A DNA stretch of 64,000 bases, from contig NZ_CP080095.1 in NCBI RefSeq assembly GCF_019428685.1, positions 1,302,001 to 1,366,000 on the forward strand, in the 5' to 3' direction. Position 1 is the stretch's first letter, and each line of letters begins with the position of its first letter. The stretch is from Paraburkholderia edwinii. Lineage in GTDB: Bacteria > Pseudomonadota > Gammaproteobacteria > Burkholderiales > Burkholderiaceae. The notes below the pieces were generated by a model. It made no database searches, was not told the origin of the DNA, and was given only the letters and a program-made list of their open reading frames with translations. This document shows, in pieces, positions 1-8,912 of this stretch. The position numbers and the translations under genes were made by a program.

Positions 1-419
1 GGCGCGGCCAGCTCGAGGCGGCGAAGGCGGCCACGAGCGAAGCGGGCGCGCGCTATCGCGGCGTCGTGCTCACGGCATTCCAGCAGGTCGAAGACAATCT
101 GTCGCTGCTGGCGGACCTCGGTACGGCGTTGCAGCAGCAGAAGGATGCGGCCGCGGCGGCCGAACGCGCGCTTTCGCTTGCGTTGACGCAGTACAAGCAG
201 GGCGCGGTCGGTTATCTCGACGTGGTCACCGCGCAGACGGCGGCGCTCGATGCCGAAGTGTCGGCGATCCAGATCCAGACGCGGCAATTGAGCGCGAACG
301 TGCAGTTGATTCGCGCGGTGGGCGGCGGCTGGTCGACCGATCAGCTCCAGCAGGCCGCGATGGCGCCCGCGCTGGTTGCGGAGGCGGACGAGAAGGCGCC
401 GCAGAACGCAGGTAAATAA
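1..419 (+). CDS. Outer-membrane efflux factor (NodT/TolC family), 3' end only
   Basis: The reading frame is open from the first bases of the window to the TAA at 417-419, so only about the last 139 codons are present. The visible part has the long Ala/Gln-rich coiled-coil helix (AFQQVEDNLSLLADL, then ALSLALTQYKQGAVGYLDVV) followed by the VGGGW box. That is how the second half of NodT-type RND outer-membrane factors ends, and the complete homologue at 59452-60933 has the equivalent YEGGYTSYIEVLDAER and MGGGW segments. The protein would form the TolC-like outer-membrane channel of a tripartite exporter whose inner-membrane and adaptor genes should lie upstream, outside the window. The first visible ATG (66) is internal and is not a start. 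Family assignment is firm; the substrate is unknown. Confidence 0.9.
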   Translation, partial: RGQLEAAKAATSEAGARYRGVVLTAFQQVEDNLSLLADLGTALQQQKDAAAAAERALSLALTQYKQGAVGYLDVVTAQTAALDAEVSAIQIQTRQLSANVQLIRAVGGGWSTDQLQQAAMAPALVAEADEKAPQNAGK

Positions 420-483
420 CGCGCGTCAAGCCACGGGCGCGCGAATCAACGCGGCGATCGATCACCGCATGGGTAACAACGAC

Positions 484-512
484 AAAGGCCCGCAAGTCTC
501 TTGCGGGCCTTT
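484..512. terminator. Bidirectional hairpin terminator
   Basis: There is a perfect 13-bp stem, AAAGGCCCGCAAG (484-496) and CTTGCGGGCCTTT (500-512), with a TCT loop. It sits between the efflux gene and the convergent dps gene. The A- and T-rich ends of the stem allow it to work in both directions. Confidence 0.85.
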
Positions 513-548
513 GCACGTATACAGCGCGAGCCACCGCCTGCTGGCGGC

Positions 549-1064
549 TTACTCGCTACGCGTCGCTTCGAACAGGAACCACGCGCGGCGCTCCGCTTCG
601 TCGATCCAGTTTTCCAGCTCGCTCGCGCTCGCGACATCGCCGGCTTCGTCACACACCTCGTGTGCTTCGCGCATGTGCGCGGCCAGCGCGAGATTGTCGT
701 CGCGCAGTTCCGCGAGCATCTGATGCGGCCCCACGAAAGTCTGGTCGTTGTCGCGCACGCGCTGCAGCTTCGCGATATGGCCGATCGAGCGCAGCGTCGT
801 GCCGCCGATCTTGCGCACGCGCTCGGCGATGTCGTCGGTCATCGCGAAGATCTGTTCGCCCTGTTCATCGAGCATCAGGTGATAGTCGCGAAAATGCGGG
901 CCGGACATGTGCCAGTGAAAATTCTTCGTCTTCATATAGAGCGCGAAGGTGTCGGCGAGCAGCGGATTGAGCGCGCCGGACACATTGGCGACGGCTTCCT
1001 GCGACAGGCCGGACGGCGTATGGAGCGGAGCCTTGACCTGTTTGCTTGCGGTGCTTTGAGGCAT
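549..1064 (-). CDS. dps: Dps-family DNA-protecting ferritin-like protein
   Basis: The product has 171 residues, the usual Dps size. It contains the family ferroxidase-site segment KTKNFHWHMSGPHFRDYHLMLDEQGEQI, with His and Asp/Glu ligands across the dimer interface, and ends in a helix LENWIDEAERRAWFLF. Dps forms a hollow 12-mer that oxidises Fe(II) with peroxide and coats DNA in starved or oxidatively stressed cells. The frame stays open another 55 codons upstream, but that part is low-complexity Arg-rich. The ATG at 1064 is preceded by GAGGAAA at a good distance, so I take it as the start. The gene is monocistronic, ends at the hairpin at 484-512, and is divergent from the DUF2934 gene. OxyR- or RpoS-type control would be expected but no site was identified. 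Confidence 0.95.
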   Translation of the reverse strand: MPQSTASKQVKAPLHTPSGLSQEAVANVSGALNPLLADTFALYMKTKNFHWHMSGPHFRDYHLMLDEQGEQIFAMTDDIAERVRKIGGTTLRSIGHIAKLQRVRDNDQTFVGPHQMLAELRDDNLALAAHMREAHEVCDEAGDVASASELENWIDEAERRAWFLFEATRSE

Positions 1065-1396
1065 GGCGTTTTCCTCGATGGAGTGTCGGTTCGGACCAGG
1101 TTGCGCGGCCGTGGCATCCGGTACAGACGCGGAGTCCGGCAGTGGGGCACGGCAGCGCGCGACTGTCGAGCATCGCGCGACGCGTGCAACCGCGTATTGC
1201 CGGACGAACGGCGTTTTTCCGATTCGCACGAATAGGCGCGGCGTGCACGGACCGGCGGTCAGACGGCAAGACGCATGTTTGGGTATAGCGGATGCTCAGC
1301 GGTCGGACAAGCCCGTGCTGCGCGAGCGCATCCTTGCGCTGGCGTCGACGGCACGGTTCGTGAAGTCCAGCGAGGTCCATCGGGAGGGCGGCAGCC
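1065..1396. other. Divergent intergenic region dps / DUF2934
   Basis: These 332 bp must carry the promoters of both flanking genes. Several overlapping open frames cross it, but they are GC-rich shadows without ribosome-binding sites or recognisable domains. I see no clear -35/-10 pair, RNA or repeat. Confidence 0.5.
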
Positions 1397-1654
1397 ATGG
1401 CGAATGAGTACAGCGACGAGCGTATCCGCGAACGTGCATATCACTTGTGGGAACAGGACGGCGCACCGGAGGGCCGGTCCGACGAGTACTGGGAGAAGGC
1501 GCGTCGGCAGATCGACGCGGAAGGCAGCGACGATCCGGCGCCCGTTTCCGCTGATCAATCGAAAAAGCGCACGCTTGAAGACGCCGTGCCGCAGGAGGAC
1601 TCGAGCGAGACGGCCGGCCAGATGGCGACGCCGCGCGCGAAGCGGGCCAGATGA
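1397..1654 (+). CDS. DUF2934 domain small protein
   Basis: The product is an 85-residue soluble protein. Residues 5-40 (SDERIRERAYHLWEQDG ... EYWEKARRQI) match the short helical DUF2934 pattern of I..rAY.lW...G.p.g....W..A...i. The remainder is acidic and then Lys/Arg-rich. DUF2934 proteins are common in Burkholderia and rhizobia and their function is unknown. The ATG follows GGAGGGCGGCAGCC, a good ribosome-binding site. The last codons (AAG CGG GCC AGA TGA) are themselves the seed of the 13-bp tandem repeat that follows, so the C-terminus may vary between strains. Confidence 0.85.
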   Translation: MANEYSDERIRERAYHLWEQDGAPEGRSDEYWEKARRQIDAEGSDDPAPVSADQSKKRTLEDAVPQEDSSETAGQMATPRAKRAR

Positions 1655-1725
1655 GTGAGCGAGATAAGCGGGCCAGATAAGCGGGCCAGATAAGCGGGCC
1701 AGATAAGCGGGCCAGATAAGCAAGC
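1641..1725. repeat. 13-bp tandem repeat, unit GATAAGCGGGCCA
   Basis: Four exact head-to-tail copies lie at 1663-1675, 1676-1688, 1689-1701 and 1702-1714. A degenerate copy follows at 1715-1725, and a related copy (AAGCGGGCCAGATGAG) overlaps the 3' end of the DUF2934 gene. The unit is not a multiple of three, and each copy carries a TAA or TGA in one frame. Confidence 0.95.
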
Positions 1726-1867
1726 GAGCTGACGAGGGGCGAGATGGCCCACGCGCGCGAAGTGTGCAGGAAAGCGGGCAAGATCGTCCGCGCACGTGGC
1801 GCGCGTAAGCCTTACAAACGCCGTGCCGCGCAGGGATGCGCGCCGGCGCGTTGCACCGTGGGAGCGC

Positions 1868-2836
1868 ATGATGACGACGCTGATCAACGCGTTTCACAAC
1901 GCGTTCCACAACGCACTACGCAACGATGCGCTGCGTTTCGTTGCGATGCATCCGGCGCGTTTCGTGTGGATTGCGATGAAAGCGTTCCGCGCGAATCAGG
2001 GCTTGCTGCTCGCCGGCGCGGTCGCGTATTACGCGCTGCTGTCGATCGTGCCGCTGCTGATTCTCGTCGCGATCGCGTTCTCGCATTTCGTCGGCGAAGC
2101 GCGGCTGCTCGATACGCTCGCACGTCTGCTCGAGTGGCTGATACCGGGGCAGTCGCGTGCGCTCGTCAGCGAGCTTGCGAATTTTCTCGCGCATCGCAAC
2201 GTGGTCGGCTGGCTGCTGCTCGTCACGATGATCTTTTTCAGTTCGCTCGCGTTCACGGTGCTCGAGAACGCGCTGTCGATCATCTTCGTGCATCGCGTGG
2301 CGATCCGGCGCCGGCATTTTCTCGTGTCGGCGATCGTTCCTTACTGTTTCAGTCTGTCGCTCGGCATTGGCGTGCTGATTGTGACGCTCGTGACCAGCAG
2401 TCTGCAGGTGGTCGCGACCGACGGCGTCGTGCTGTTCGGCCACGCGATTTCGCTGACCGGCGCCGTGCGTGCCGTGTTGTACCTGCTCGGTGTCGCGGGC
2501 GAGGTGTTTGTGCTGACCGCGATCTATCTCGTGATTCCGGTCGGGCGGCCGACGCTGCGTCACGCGCTGATGGGCGCGATCACGGCCGCGCTGCTGTGGG
2601 AAATTACGCGGCGCGTGCTGGTCTGGTACTTCGCGACGCTGTCGCAAGTCAATGTCGTGTACGGGTCGCTTGCGACGGCGATCGTCGTGCTGTTCAGCCT
2701 CGAAGCGCTCGCGACGCTGCTGCTGTTCGGCGCGCAGCTGATCGCCGAGTATGAGCGGCTTTGTGCGCCCGCGCGCATGGGTTCGCCGCAGCCGCCTGAG
2801 CCGCCAGTGCCGCCCGCACCGATGCGCACGGGGTAG
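1868..2836 (+). CDS. YihY/BrkB-family inner-membrane protein
   Basis: The product has about 322 residues with six hydrophobic segments. It shows the family signature near residues 37-80 (FRANQGLLLAGAVAYYALLSIVPLLILVAIAF), then VNVVYGSLATAIVVLFSLEALATLLLFGAQL close to the end. This is the YihY/virulence-factor-BrkB family, formerly misnamed ribonuclease BN. The family is an integral membrane family whose biochemical role is unsettled. The frame extends upstream to 1796, but the ATG at 1868 has GGGAG just upstream and begins the normal N-terminus. A second ATG at 1871 is possible. A Pro-rich tail (residues 305-322) ends the protein. The gene appears monocistronic. Confidence 0.9.
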   Translation: MMTTLINAFHNAFHNALRNDALRFVAMHPARFVWIAMKAFRANQGLLLAGAVAYYALLSIVPLLILVAIAFSHFVGEARLLDTLARLLEWLIPGQSRALVSELANFLAHRNVVGWLLLVTMIFFSSLAFTVLENALSIIFVHRVAIRRRHFLVSAIVPYCFSLSLGIGVLIVTLVTSSLQVVATDGVVLFGHAISLTGAVRAVLYLLGVAGEVFVLTAIYLVIPVGRPTLRHALMGAITAALLWEITRRVLVWYFATLSQVNVVYGSLATAIVVLFSLEALATLLLFGAQLIAEYERLCAPARMGSPQPPEPPVPPAPMRTG

Positions 2837-3086
2837 CGCATCGTGCCGCGTCGCGCAGACGCGCTTGCCTTCGCGCAGTCAACGCTGCGCATCACGGCGA
2901 CGCTGCGATAAGCGCACGCTAATCGCAGCGCAGCGACATTCTCGTCACCTTGTCCTCGATGCCGCGTCCTGTGCTACCGTTGCCGCTTCCGCTGTGGGAG
3001 GCTCGCCGGCGTTAGCGCGTTAAGGCGTTAGCGCATGAGCACGCGTCGTCGCCGCGGATTCCAGCTTCGTCGAGGAGGAGACAAGG

Positions 3087-3992
3087 ATGAAAGTCGCCGT
3101 AATGGGCGCGGGCGCCGTCGGCTGCTATTACGGCGGCATGCTCGCGCGCGCGGGTCATGACGTCGTGCTGATCGGCCGCGCGCAGCATGTCGATGCAATC
3201 CGTGCGCAGGGGTTGCGGCTCGACACGCAAAGCTTTGACGAATACGTGCGCGTCGAGGCCAGCACGGAAGCGAGCGCCGCGAAGGGCGCGCAACTCGTGC
3301 TGTTCTGCGTGAAGTCCACCGATACGGAACATGCCGCACAACAGCTGCGCCCGCATCTCGCCGCCGACGCGCTGATTCTGTCGCTGCAAAACGGTGTCGA
3401 CAATGCCGAGCGTGTGCGCGAGCAGGTCACGCAGGACGTGGCGGCGGCCGTTGTCTATGTCGCGGCCGGGATGGCCGGGCCCGGTCATGTGAAGCACAAC
3501 GGCCGCGGCGAACTCGTGATCGAGCCGTCGCATGCAAGCGAAGCCGTCGCGCGTGCGCTGATCGACGCGGGCGTGCCAACCGAGATTTCCGATAACGTGC
3601 GCGGCGCGCTGTGGGCGAAGCTGATCCTCAATTGCGCGTATAACGCGCTATCCGCGCTTGCGCAGTTGCCATACGGGCAACTCGTGCAGCGCGAGGGCGT
3701 GGCCGATGTGATGCGCGATGTCGTCGATGAATGCGTGGCGGTGGCGCAGGCCGATCGCGTCGTCATGCCGGGCGACGTCGACGTCGCGGTGCGGCGCATC
3801 GCCGAGACGATGGCCGGCCAGTATTCGTCGACCGCGCAGGATCTCGCGCGCGGCCGGCGCAGCGAGATCGATCATCTGAACGGCTATGTCGTGCGGCGTG
3901 GCGCGGCGCTTGGAGTCGCGACACCGGCGAACCGCGTGCTGCATACGCTCGTGAAGCTGGTTGAAAGCCGGGAGAGCGACGCCGGAACCTGA
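3087..3992 (+). CDS. panE: 2-dehydropantoate 2-reductase (ketopantoate reductase family)
   Basis: The product has 301 residues. The Rossmann loop GAGAVG is at residues 7-12. The conserved catalytic set is visible: N102 in LSLQNG, K178 in ALWAKLILNCAYN, N182, and E260 in RRSEIDHLNGYVVRRG. These residues define NADPH-dependent reduction of ketopantoate to pantoate in coenzyme A biosynthesis. Burkholderiaceae carry several PanE paralogues and some act on other 2-oxoacids, so the substrate is inferred. The start is clear: ATG at 3087 follows AGGAGGAGACAAGG. The gene stands alone between YihY and an SDR gene. Confidence 0.9.
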   Translation: MKVAVMGAGAVGCYYGGMLARAGHDVVLIGRAQHVDAIRAQGLRLDTQSFDEYVRVEASTEASAAKGAQLVLFCVKSTDTEHAAQQLRPHLAADALILSLQNGVDNAERVREQVTQDVAAAVVYVAAGMAGPGHVKHNGRGELVIEPSHASEAVARALIDAGVPTEISDNVRGALWAKLILNCAYNALSALAQLPYGQLVQREGVADVMRDVVDECVAVAQADRVVMPGDVDVAVRRIAETMAGQYSSTAQDLARGRRSEIDHLNGYVVRRGAALGVATPANRVLHTLVKLVESRESDAGT

Positions 3993-4110
3993 TCCATGCA
4001 ACGCCCGGCGATGCAGCGCCATGCTTCGTGCTAGCATCGTCGGCCCCCATCGCTTTTCCTGAACGGGACTGCGGCACCGGTGTCGCGGCCCCGCGCCAAC
4101 GAGGTCCCCG

Positions 4111-5022
4111 ATGACTGATTCCACCATCCGATCCGCCGCTCCATCCGCAGTGAATCCCGCAGTTAGTCCCGCCGTTCACTCCGCGCTCACACCGGGCGCT
4201 GTCGCTGTCATTACCGGCGGCGCCGCCGGCATCGGCCTCGCCGCTGCGAAGCGTTTCGCTCAACTCGGGCTGCGCGTGTGCATTGCCGATCTCGGCGCCG
4301 AGCGTCTCGCGCACGCGGTCGATCAGATTGCCGCCGTCGCCGCAAACGGCAAGCAGGATGTGTTCGCGCAGCCGACCGACGTGAGCCGCATCGAAGACGT
4401 GCAACGCCTGCAGACGGTGGTGCGCGAGCGCTTCGGCGGCACCGACGTGCTGATGAACAACGCGGGCATCCAGATCGGCAGCACGATCTTCGGTCCCGGC
4501 GACCACTGGCAGCGGATCCTCGGCGTCAATCTGTGGGGCGTGATTCACGGCACGCAGACGTTCGTGCCCGAGATGATCGAACGAGGCCGCCCCGGCCTCG
4601 TGATCAACACAGGTTCGAAGCAGGGCATCACGACGCCGCCGGGCGACCCAGCCTACAACGTCGCGAAAGCCGGCCTGAAGGCTTTCACCGAAGCGCTGCA
4701 GCATGAGCTGCGCAACTCGGCGAACGGCAAGCTCAGCGCGCATCTGCTGATTCCCGGCTTCGTGTTCACCGATCTCACACGGCGCGACCGCACCGAAAAG
4801 CCGGCCGGCGCATGGACGCCCGAAGAAACCGTCGACTTCATGATGGAGCGCCTCGCGGCCGGCGATTTCTATATTCTGTGCCCCGACAACGACGTGCCGC
4901 GCTCGCTCGACGAACGTCGCATTCTGTGGGCAGCCGGCGATATCGTCGAAAACCGGCCGCCGCTGTCGCGCTGGCATCCCGATTACGCCGCGGCTTTCGA
5001 GGCATTTATCAAGCAGCGCTGA
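4111..5022 (+). CDS. SDR-family NAD(P)-dependent oxidoreductase
   Basis: The product is a 303-residue classical short-chain dehydrogenase. The TGGAAGIG cofactor loop is at residues 35-42, NNAG at 116-119, and the catalytic Ser169 / Tyr182 / Lys186 lie in INTGSKQG and YNVAK. The first 25 residues are a low-complexity Ser/Pro/Val repeat before the Rossmann strand, so the true start could be further in. No in-frame Met offers a better site, and GAGG lies about 9 nt before the ATG. The long segment after the active site (RTEKPAGAWTPEETVDFMMERLAAGDFYILCPDND) is typical of SDRs on small alcohols or ketones. The substrate cannot be assigned and no pathway partner is adjacent. Confidence 0.9.
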   Translation: MTDSTIRSAAPSAVNPAVSPAVHSALTPGAVAVITGGAAGIGLAAAKRFAQLGLRVCIADLGAERLAHAVDQIAAVAANGKQDVFAQPTDVSRIEDVQRLQTVVRERFGGTDVLMNNAGIQIGSTIFGPGDHWQRILGVNLWGVIHGTQTFVPEMIERGRPGLVINTGSKQGITTPPGDPAYNVAKAGLKAFTEALQHELRNSANGKLSAHLLIPGFVFTDLTRRDRTEKPAGAWTPEETVDFMMERLAAGDFYILCPDNDVPRSLDERRILWAAGDIVENRPPLSRWHPDYAAAFEAFIKQR

Positions 5023-5244
5023 GCGGCCGGGCGCGAACCCGCGCAGCTTTCTTGCGTTCCTTTCTTGCCTTCGATGCGGGCGGCGCTGAAATAGCGGCCC
5101 GCATCTGACTTTTTGCACTGCGTATTCATCGCGCACTGGCGCAATCCACCGACTCCAGGCTATCTTTCGCCTCATCCTTCGGCCTGTTCGCGCCGTCCTG
5201 CCGCTGTTCCCTTAATCCTCGCCTTACTCGTACTCACTGCAGAC

Positions 5245-5952
5245 ATGATTGCCGACTTCGTCTGGCGGCTTATCGCCGCGTTCGCGTGCGGTGTCGCAAT
5301 CGGCCTCGAGCGGCAGCTGCGCCAGCGCACCGCGGGGCTGCGCACGATCACGCTCGTCGCGAGCGGCGCGTGCCTGTTCGTCACGCTCGGCGTGCTGACG
5401 GGCAACGGCACCGCGGGGGTTACGCAGATCGCCGCGTATGTGGTGTCCGGCGTCGGCTTTCTCGGCGGCGGTGTGATCATGCGCGACAAAGGCTCGATTC
5501 AGGGCATCAACACGGCGGCGACGCTCTGGTGCGCGGCCGCGGTCGGTGTGCTGTGCGGCAGCGGTCACTATGGACCGGCGCTCGCGGGCACGGTTGCCGT
5601 GCTCGCCGCCAATACGGTGCTGCGCGAAGTGAGCCGCATGATCAACGCGACGCCGGTAGCGAGCGCGGACCTCGTGCGCGAGTATGTGATCACCGTCGTC
5701 TGCCGCGAGGCCGACGAAATCCATATCCGCACCCTGCTGTCCAATTCGATGTACTCGCAACCGCTGTCGTTCCAGAGCCTGACGAGCCGCGACGTCGAGG
5801 GCGAGCCGCCGCGCATCGAAGTGACCGCGACCGTGCGCATGCATCCGAAGGATCAGGCGAAGCTCGAACTGATGGCGAGCCGCATCAGCATGGAGAAAGG
5901 CGTGTCGAGCATCAGCTGGAGCGGCACGGAAGTCGAGCCTGTGCCCGAATAA
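5245..5952 (+). CDS. MgtC/SapB-family membrane protein
   Basis: The product has 235 residues. Residues 1-150 contain the MgtC/SapB hydrophobic core: MIADFVWRLIAAFACGVAIGLERQLR with the family's G.ERQ motif, then GLRTITLVASGACLF, GVGFLGGGVIMRD and INTAATLWCAAAVGVLCGSGHY. About 80 soluble residues follow in which an ACT-like domain is common in this family. MgtC-type proteins help cells in low magnesium and in macrophages, by acting on the F-ATPase or on phosphate import. Which role applies here is unknown. The open frame starts at 5113, but the ATG at 5245 begins exactly where the family begins. Its ribosome-binding site is weak. Confidence 0.9.
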   Translation: MIADFVWRLIAAFACGVAIGLERQLRQRTAGLRTITLVASGACLFVTLGVLTGNGTAGVTQIAAYVVSGVGFLGGGVIMRDKGSIQGINTAATLWCAAAVGVLCGSGHYGPALAGTVAVLAANTVLREVSRMINATPVASADLVREYVITVVCREADEIHIRTLLSNSMYSQPLSFQSLTSRDVEGEPPRIEVTATVRMHPKDQAKLELMASRISMEKGVSSISWSGTEVEPVPE

Positions 5953-6027
5953 ATGCGTTGCCGGGCATCGACTGGCAGATGCGCGATTACGCAAAAACCC
6001 ACATTGAAACTGAAGGAGAACCGTCTC

Positions 6028-7287
6028 TTGCCGACCATCAATCCCGAGCGCCTGCTGGGCGACCTGCGCACGCTGCGCAGCTTCGGCGCAACCGGACCCG
6101 GCGTCGTGCGGCTTGCGCTATCGCCGATCGATATCGACGCGCGCCGCTGGCTTGCCGGCCGCATGAGCGACGCCGGGCTCGACGCGCAGATCGACGGCGT
6201 CGGCAACGTATTCGGCCGCTCGCGCCATGCGGGGCCCGCGCTGCTGATCGGTTCGCATACCGATACGCAGCCGACCGGCGGCTGGCTCGATGGCACGCTC
6301 GGCGTGATCTACGGTCTGGAAATCGCGCGGGCGCTTGCCGAAAGCGACGACACGCGGCATCTCGCCGTCGACGTCGCATCGTGGATCGACGAAGAGGGCA
6401 CGTTTTCAGGGTTTCTCGGCAGCCGCAGCTTCGTGGGCGGCGAGCACGAAGCATCGGTCGACGAAGCAATCCGTTGCGCGCGCAACCGGGACGGGCAGTT
6501 GCTGCACGACGCGCTGCAGGCCGCCGGTCTGGCCGGGCGACCGCGCGCGCGTCTCGAGCACGGCCGCCACGTCGCCTATTTCGAGCCGCATATCGAGCAG
6601 GGCGGGCGGCTCGAAGCAAGCGGCCATGCGATCGGTGTCGTCACAACCATCGTCGGCATGCGCGAACTGCGCGTGCGCTTTAGCGGCCAGCGCAATCATG
6701 CGGGCACGACGCCGATGTCGATCCGCCGCGATGCGGGCGCGGCGCTGGTCGCGTTTATCGCGCGCATGGACGACGCGTTTCGTGCGCTCGCCGATGCCGA
6801 TACGGTGTGGACCGTTGGCCGCATCGATCTCGAGCCCGGGTCGCTGAGCGTCGTGCCGGGGCAGGCGGACCTTCATTTGCAGTTCCGCGACGGTAACGCC
6901 GAACGTCTGCGTGCGATGGAAGCGGCGCTTGCGGCACTCGTGCGCGAGTTCGACGCGCGCGGGCCGGTCGGCGTTGCGCTTGCGACGCTCGACGAAGCCA
7001 TGCAGCCCGTCACGATGGACGCGGCTTTACAGAAGCACGTCGCGCGCGCTGCCGAAGCGGTGACGCCTGGCCGTTGGGTACACATGCCGAGCGGCGCCGC
7101 GCACGATGCGCAAATACTCGCCGCGCATCTGCCGGCCTGCATGATGTTTGTGCCGAGCATCGGCGGCATCAGTCACGATTTCACCGAGAACACGGCCGAC
7201 GAGCATATCGTGCTCGGCTGCCAGGTCGCGGCCGCCGCCGCGGCGTCGATCTTGCAGGAGGCTACGGGCGGGCGCATGGTCAGGTAG
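6028..7287 (+). CDS. M20-family Zn hydrolase (allantoate / N-carbamoyl-amino-acid amidohydrolase type)
   Basis: The product has about 419 residues. Metal ligands of the M20/HyuC group are visible: H77 and D79 in GSHTD, D88 in GWLDG, E122-E123 in WIDEEGTF, then YFEPHIEQGGRLE, GQRNHAGTTPMSIRRDA and GISHDFTENT near the end. Enzymes of this group hydrolyse ureido or carbamoyl amides such as allantoate, N-carbamoyl-L-amino acids and beta-ureidopropionate. The sequence alone does not separate them. I choose TTG 6028 as start because AAGGAG lies 9 nt upstream and the family N-terminus begins there; the more upstream frame from 5953 has no ribosome-binding site. It lies about 75 bp behind the MgtC gene on the same strand. 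Confidence 0.87.
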   Translation: MPTINPERLLGDLRTLRSFGATGPGVVRLALSPIDIDARRWLAGRMSDAGLDAQIDGVGNVFGRSRHAGPALLIGSHTDTQPTGGWLDGTLGVIYGLEIARALAESDDTRHLAVDVASWIDEEGTFSGFLGSRSFVGGEHEASVDEAIRCARNRDGQLLHDALQAAGLAGRPRARLEHGRHVAYFEPHIEQGGRLEASGHAIGVVTTIVGMRELRVRFSGQRNHAGTTPMSIRRDAGAALVAFIARMDDAFRALADADTVWTVGRIDLEPGSLSVVPGQADLHLQFRDGNAERLRAMEAALAALVREFDARGPVGVALATLDEAMQPVTMDAALQKHVARAAEAVTPGRWVHMPSGAAHDAQILAAHLPACMMFVPSIGGISHDFTENTADEHIVLGCQVAAAAAASILQEATGGRMVR

Positions 7288-7416
7288 CCAGGTAGAAACA
7301 CCTGGCGGTCGCCGATAAAGGCAGATTTTTTCGCCTGCGCGTCGATTTCATCCCGCTTCGTTCGTCGTTTAGTCGAAAGGCCCTGACTAACACACGTTTG
7401 CCGGAGGTGACACCCG

Positions 7417-8076
7417 ATGACGCTCAAGCTCTACGCCCACCCGTTCTCTTCGTACTGCCAGAAGGTCCTGGTCGCGCTCTATGAGAACGGCACGCCGTTC
7501 GAATGGCGCGCGCTTTCTCCCGACAATCGGCAACTGGCCGAAGAGTTCGCGGCGCTCTGGCCGATCAAGCGCTTTCCGCTGCTGATCGATGAAGGCCGCA
7601 CGGTCATCGAGTCGACCGTCATCATCGAATATCTGGGTCTGCACTATCCGGGCCCGGTGCCGCTCGTGCCCGAGGATCGCCGTGCCGCGATCGAAGTGCG
7701 GACCATGGACCGCTTCTTCGACAACTACCTCTCGACGCCGCAACAGAAGATTGTCTTCGACGCGCTGCGGCCCGAAGCCGAACGCGATGCGCGCGGCGTG
7801 GCCGATGCGCGCGCGATGCTCGATACGGCCTACGGATGGCTCGACCGCACGATGGCCGATCGCACCTGGGCGGCGGGCGAGCACTTCAGCCTCGCCGATT
7901 GCGCGGCGGCGCCTTCACTCTTTTATGCGGACTGGACGCATCGGATCGACGCCGCGTTTCCTCATGTGATTGCGTACCGGAAGCGGCTGCTCGCACGGCC
8001 TTCGTTTGCGCGCGCGGTCGATGAGGCGCGGCCGTACCGGCCGTTTTTCCCGCTGGGCGCGCCGGATCGCGATTGA
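7417..8076 (+). CDS. Glutathione S-transferase family protein
   Basis: The product has 219 residues. The N-terminal thioredoxin-fold domain (1-80) reads LKLYAHPFSSYCQKVLVALYENGTPFEWRAL, then FPLLIDEGRTVIESTVIIEYL, giving the cis-Pro and the ES glutathione-binding pair. The helical C-terminal domain has the N-capping/DxxxA segment FSLADCAAAPSLFYAD. Cys14 and Ser11/Ser12 in the first loop suggest a Ser/Cys rather than Tyr class. Glutathione S-transferases conjugate or reduce electrophiles in the cytosol; no substrate can be inferred. The ATG at 7417 follows GGAGGTGACACCCG. The DUF899 thioredoxin-like gene follows 77 bp later, and both may belong to one stress-related unit. Confidence 0.92.
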   Translation: MTLKLYAHPFSSYCQKVLVALYENGTPFEWRALSPDNRQLAEEFAALWPIKRFPLLIDEGRTVIESTVIIEYLGLHYPGPVPLVPEDRRAAIEVRTMDRFFDNYLSTPQQKIVFDALRPEAERDARGVADARAMLDTAYGWLDRTMADRTWAAGEHFSLADCAAAPSLFYADWTHRIDAAFPHVIAYRKRLLARPSFARAVDEARPYRPFFPLGAPDRD

Positions 8077-8153
8077 TTGATCGAGCCCGTTCATTCAGCC
8101 CTGCTTCGGCACCGCACTCAGCCCCGCATGCAGCTCTTTCTCAGGAGATTGAT

Positions 8154-8861
8154 ATGGCGAACACCCCAACTCTCGTTTCCGCCGTCGAACTCGCACAACG
8201 CAACACGATGACATTCCCGAATGAAAGCGCCGAATACCGGCGCGCGCGCAACGCACTGCTTGCCGAGGAAATCGAACTGCGCCGGCATATCGAGCGCGTG
8301 GCTGCCTTGCGTCGCGCGCTGCCGCCGGGGGGCGCGGTCACCGCCGACTATCGCTTCGAAGGCGAGCAGGGCCCGGTCGATTTCGCCGGGCTCTTCGGCG
8401 ACAAGCAAACGCTAGTTGTCTACAGCTATATGTTCGGTCCGCAGCGCGAGCGTCCGTGCCCGATGTGCACGTCGCTGTTAAGCGCATGGGAAGGCGAAGC
8501 CGCCGACCTGCAGCAGCGCGTTGCGCTGGCGGTCGTCGCGCGATCGCCGCTGCAGAAAATCCTTGCATTTACGCAGGCGCGCGGCTGGCGCGACCTGCCG
8601 TTGTACTCGGACCTGAACGGCAACTTCAGCCGCGATCATTACGCGATCTCGGAGGAAGGCGGCGATGAACCCGCGATCAATGTGTTCACGCGGCGTGACG
8701 GCACGATTCGCCATTTCTGGGGCAGCGAGATGGGCTTCTCGACTGTCGATCCGGGCCAGGACCCGCGCGGCGCGCCCGACCCGATGCCGCTTTGGACCAT
8801 TCTCGACCTGACGCCCGAAGGACGCGGCACCGACTGGTATCCGAAGCTCGAATACCGCTAG
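8154..8861 (+). CDS. DUF899 thioredoxin-like protein
   Basis: The product has 235 residues. It shows the DUF899 layout: a helical N-terminus (EIELRRHIERVAALRRALPPGG), then DYRFEG followed by a thioredoxin-like strand (TLVVYSYMFGPQRERPCPMCTSLLSAWEG). The CPMC motif sits where thioredoxins carry CxxC. The conserved end SEMGFSTVDPGQDPRGAPDPMPLWTILDLTPEGRG is also present. Members are predicted thiol-disulfide proteins with no established substrate. AGGAG lies just before the ATG at 8154. It is convergent with the universal stress protein gene, 51 bp away. Confidence 0.9.
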   Translation: MANTPTLVSAVELAQRNTMTFPNESAEYRRARNALLAEEIELRRHIERVAALRRALPPGGAVTADYRFEGEQGPVDFAGLFGDKQTLVVYSYMFGPQRERPCPMCTSLLSAWEGEAADLQQRVALAVVARSPLQKILAFTQARGWRDLPLYSDLNGNFSRDHYAISEEGGDEPAINVFTRRDGTIRHFWGSEMGFSTVDPGQDPRGAPDPMPLWTILDLTPEGRGTDWYPKLEYR

Positions 8862-8912
8862 CATCCGGCCGGCAGGCGCCGCCTCTGCTGCTAAGCGTCG
8901 CGGCGCCGGCTG

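Noticed and set aside
1663..1714. Possible CRISPR array (regular 13-bp repeats; also 25785-25876)
   Set aside because: Repeats are directly adjacent with no spacers, are far too short, and no cas genes are present.
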